From positions 1 to 7,990 of the forward strand of contig JAJYPZ010000038.1 in the NCBI GenBank assembly GCA_021794855.1: DNA of 7,990 nt, given 5' to 3'. Shown one piece after another: positions 7,199-7,990 of this stretch; the first letter of the stretch is position 1; each line of letters starts with the position of its first letter. The translations under genes and the position numbers were made by a program. The notes under the pieces were generated by a model, which searched no databases, was not told the DNA's origin, and saw nothing but the letters and a program-made list of their open reading frames with translations. This stretch comes from Pseudomonadota bacterium (lineage in GTDB: Bacteria > Pseudomonadota > Gammaproteobacteria > Burkholderiales > Sulfuriferulaceae).

Positions 7199-7990
7199 TT
7201 TTTTTCTCCGTTGCGTCCATCTGCTTTTCCAATGCGCTCAAACGCTTAGCCATGCTGTCGAGATGACGCATCTGTACTGCATTTTTCAACCATACGCTGT
7301 GCTCTGAAAACGGCAATGCCGAAGTATACGTTCCGGCTTTGGTCAGCGATTTCGTGATTAGCGTATTGGTGGATATGTTGACCCCGTCGGCGATATCAAT
7401 GTGACCGAATATCATCGCCGCGCCCCCTATCGTACAATGCGCGCCGATTTTCGCGCTGCCCGCAATGCCTGTGCAGGCGGCGATGGCGGTATGCTCGCCG
7501 ATCTGTACGTTGTGCGCAATCTGGATCTGGTTGTCCAGCTTGACTCCGTCATGAATGATGGTATCGTCCAGCGCGCCGCGATCGACCGTTGTATTGGCGC
7601 CGATTTCCACATCGTTGCCGATGACGACGCGGCCTATTTGCGGAATTTTAATCCAGCGTCCGGCCTCCGGCGCCAGACCGAAGCCGTCGGCGCCGATCAC
7701 GCATCCGGCATGCAATATTACCCGCTCGCCGATGGCGCAATGGTGATAAACCGTAACATTGGCATAAATCAGGGCGTCGGCGCCGATAACGCTGCCCGCG
7801 CCGATGACGCTGCCCGCGCCGATGACGCTGCCCGCGCCGATCACTGCGTCGCGTTCGATTACAACGTTGGCGGCAATATTAACATCAGCACCTATCCGCG
7901 CGGAAGGATGTACGCTCGCAGCGGGATGTATGCCGCTTTCTCCGCGCAATGGCGGATTAAACAGCGTCGATGCTTTGGCAAAATAGGAGA
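7191..7990 (-). CDS. lpxD: UDP-3-O-(3-hydroxyacyl)glucosamine N-acyltransferase (5' end beyond window)
   Basis: The third enzyme of lipid A synthesis, which adds a (3R)-hydroxyacyl chain to the 2-amino group of UDP-3-O-acyl-glucosamine. The frame stays open to the window edge and the residues before the TTG at 7947-7949 (FNPP and preceding) fit the LpxD linker, so the TTG is internal and about 75 residues, most of the N-terminal uridine-binding domain, are missing. Visible are 265 residues: hexapeptide beta-helix turns, [18 protein letters not shown] and DRGALDDT blocks, the catalytic histidine in IAHN (codon 7512-7514; H239 in E. coli), and a C-terminal helix ([11 protein letters not shown]). 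The position aligned with E. coli M290, reported to affect chain choice, appears to be Leu. Three identical AGSVIG hexapeptides come from an 18-base DNA repeat. The gene ends overlapping fabZ by 8 bases. Confidence 0.97.
   Translation of the reverse strand, partial: SYFAKASTLFNPPLRGESGIHPAASVHPSARIGADVNIAANVVIERDAVIGAGSVIGAGSVIGAGSVIGADALIYANVTVYHHCAIGERVILHAGCVIGADGFGLAPEAGRWIKIPQIGRVVIGNDVEIGANTTVDRGALDDTIIHDGVKLDNQIQIAHNVQIGEHTAIAACTGIAGSAKIGAHCTIGGAAMIFGHIDIADGVNISTNTLITKSLTKAGTYTSALPFSEHSVWLKNAVQMRHLDSMAKRLSALEKQMDATEKKNE
7782..7841. repeat. 18-bp in-frame tandem repeat within lpxD (3 copies plus 6 bases)
   Basis: The plus-strand unit GCCGATGACGCTGCCCGC occurs at 7782-7799 (one change, A for G at its seventh base), 7800-7817 and 7818-7835, followed by the partial GCCGAT. 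On the coding strand each unit reads Ala-Gly-Ser-Val-Ile-Gly, one hexapeptide turn of the beta-helix; three units make one full coil. Aligned by hand with E. coli LpxD, the number of hexapeptides between IHP and YANVT is the same, so the repeat replaces rather than adds turns. Confidence 0.9.

Noticed and set aside
7198..7205. Run of eight A on the coding strand at the lpxD end as a programmed frameshift site
   Set aside because: It lies at the gene end just before the stop and between the fabZ ribosome site and start codon; both genes are whole in their own frames, so no frameshift is needed.
7947..7949. TTG as the true start of a short LpxD
   Set aside because: The frame continues upstream to the window edge and the residues there match the LpxD linker, so the gene is cut by the window, not truncated.
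1..7990. Search for an undescribed multi-gene system, mobile element, CRISPR array or tRNA
   Set aside because: Every substantial frame is a recognisable housekeeping or envelope gene, and I found no transposase, spaced direct repeats, terminal inverted repeats or tRNA-like fold.

Overview
The window looks like an ordinary chromosomal stretch of a Gram-negative proteobacterium with lipid A in its outer membrane. The tightly packed minus-strand run lpxD-fabZ-lpxA-lpxB-rnhB is the arrangement typical of beta- and gammaproteobacteria. By eye about half the bases are G+C, with no obvious composition break. A betaproteobacterium (for example of the Nitrosomonadales) is my best guess, but the sequence alone does not settle it.

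Layout. Positions 1-360 (+) hold the C-terminal part of a glutathione S-transferase-like protein whose start lies before the window. It converges on dnaQ (497-1216, -), the proofreading subunit of DNA polymerase III, across a 136-base gap with no clear signal. From dnaQ a 248-base divergent gap leads to a TonB-dependent outer-membrane receptor (1465-3672, +). This gap holds a good Shine-Dalgarno site and a candidate sigma-54 type promoter. The receptor converges, across 76 bases with two hairpins, on a small four-helix CopD-like membrane protein (3749-4195, -). Upstream of that, all on the minus strand, lie rnhB (4227-4823), lpxB (4814-5974), lpxA (5975-6757), fabZ (6761-7198) and the C-terminal three quarters of lpxD (7191-7990, cut by the window edge). 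No stretch over 300 bases lacks a gene.

How the genes work together. LpxA, LpxD and LpxB carry out steps 1, 3 and 5 of lipid A synthesis. FabZ draws on the same (3R)-hydroxyacyl-ACP pool for fatty acid elongation, so co-expression would help balance phospholipid and lipid A supply. The genes overlap or abut (8-base overlap, 3-base gap, no gap, 10-base overlap), which suggests one transcript with translational coupling. rnhB is a usual passenger of this cluster. The CopD-like gene follows rnhB after 31 bases and may be the last gene of the same transcript.

I see no unknown multi-gene system, mobile element, CRISPR array or RNA gene. The points most worth a second look are the possible sigma-54 promoter of the receptor, an isoleucine at the acyl-chain ruler position of LpxA, and a nearly perfect 18-base triplication inside lpxD that leaves the coil count unchanged.
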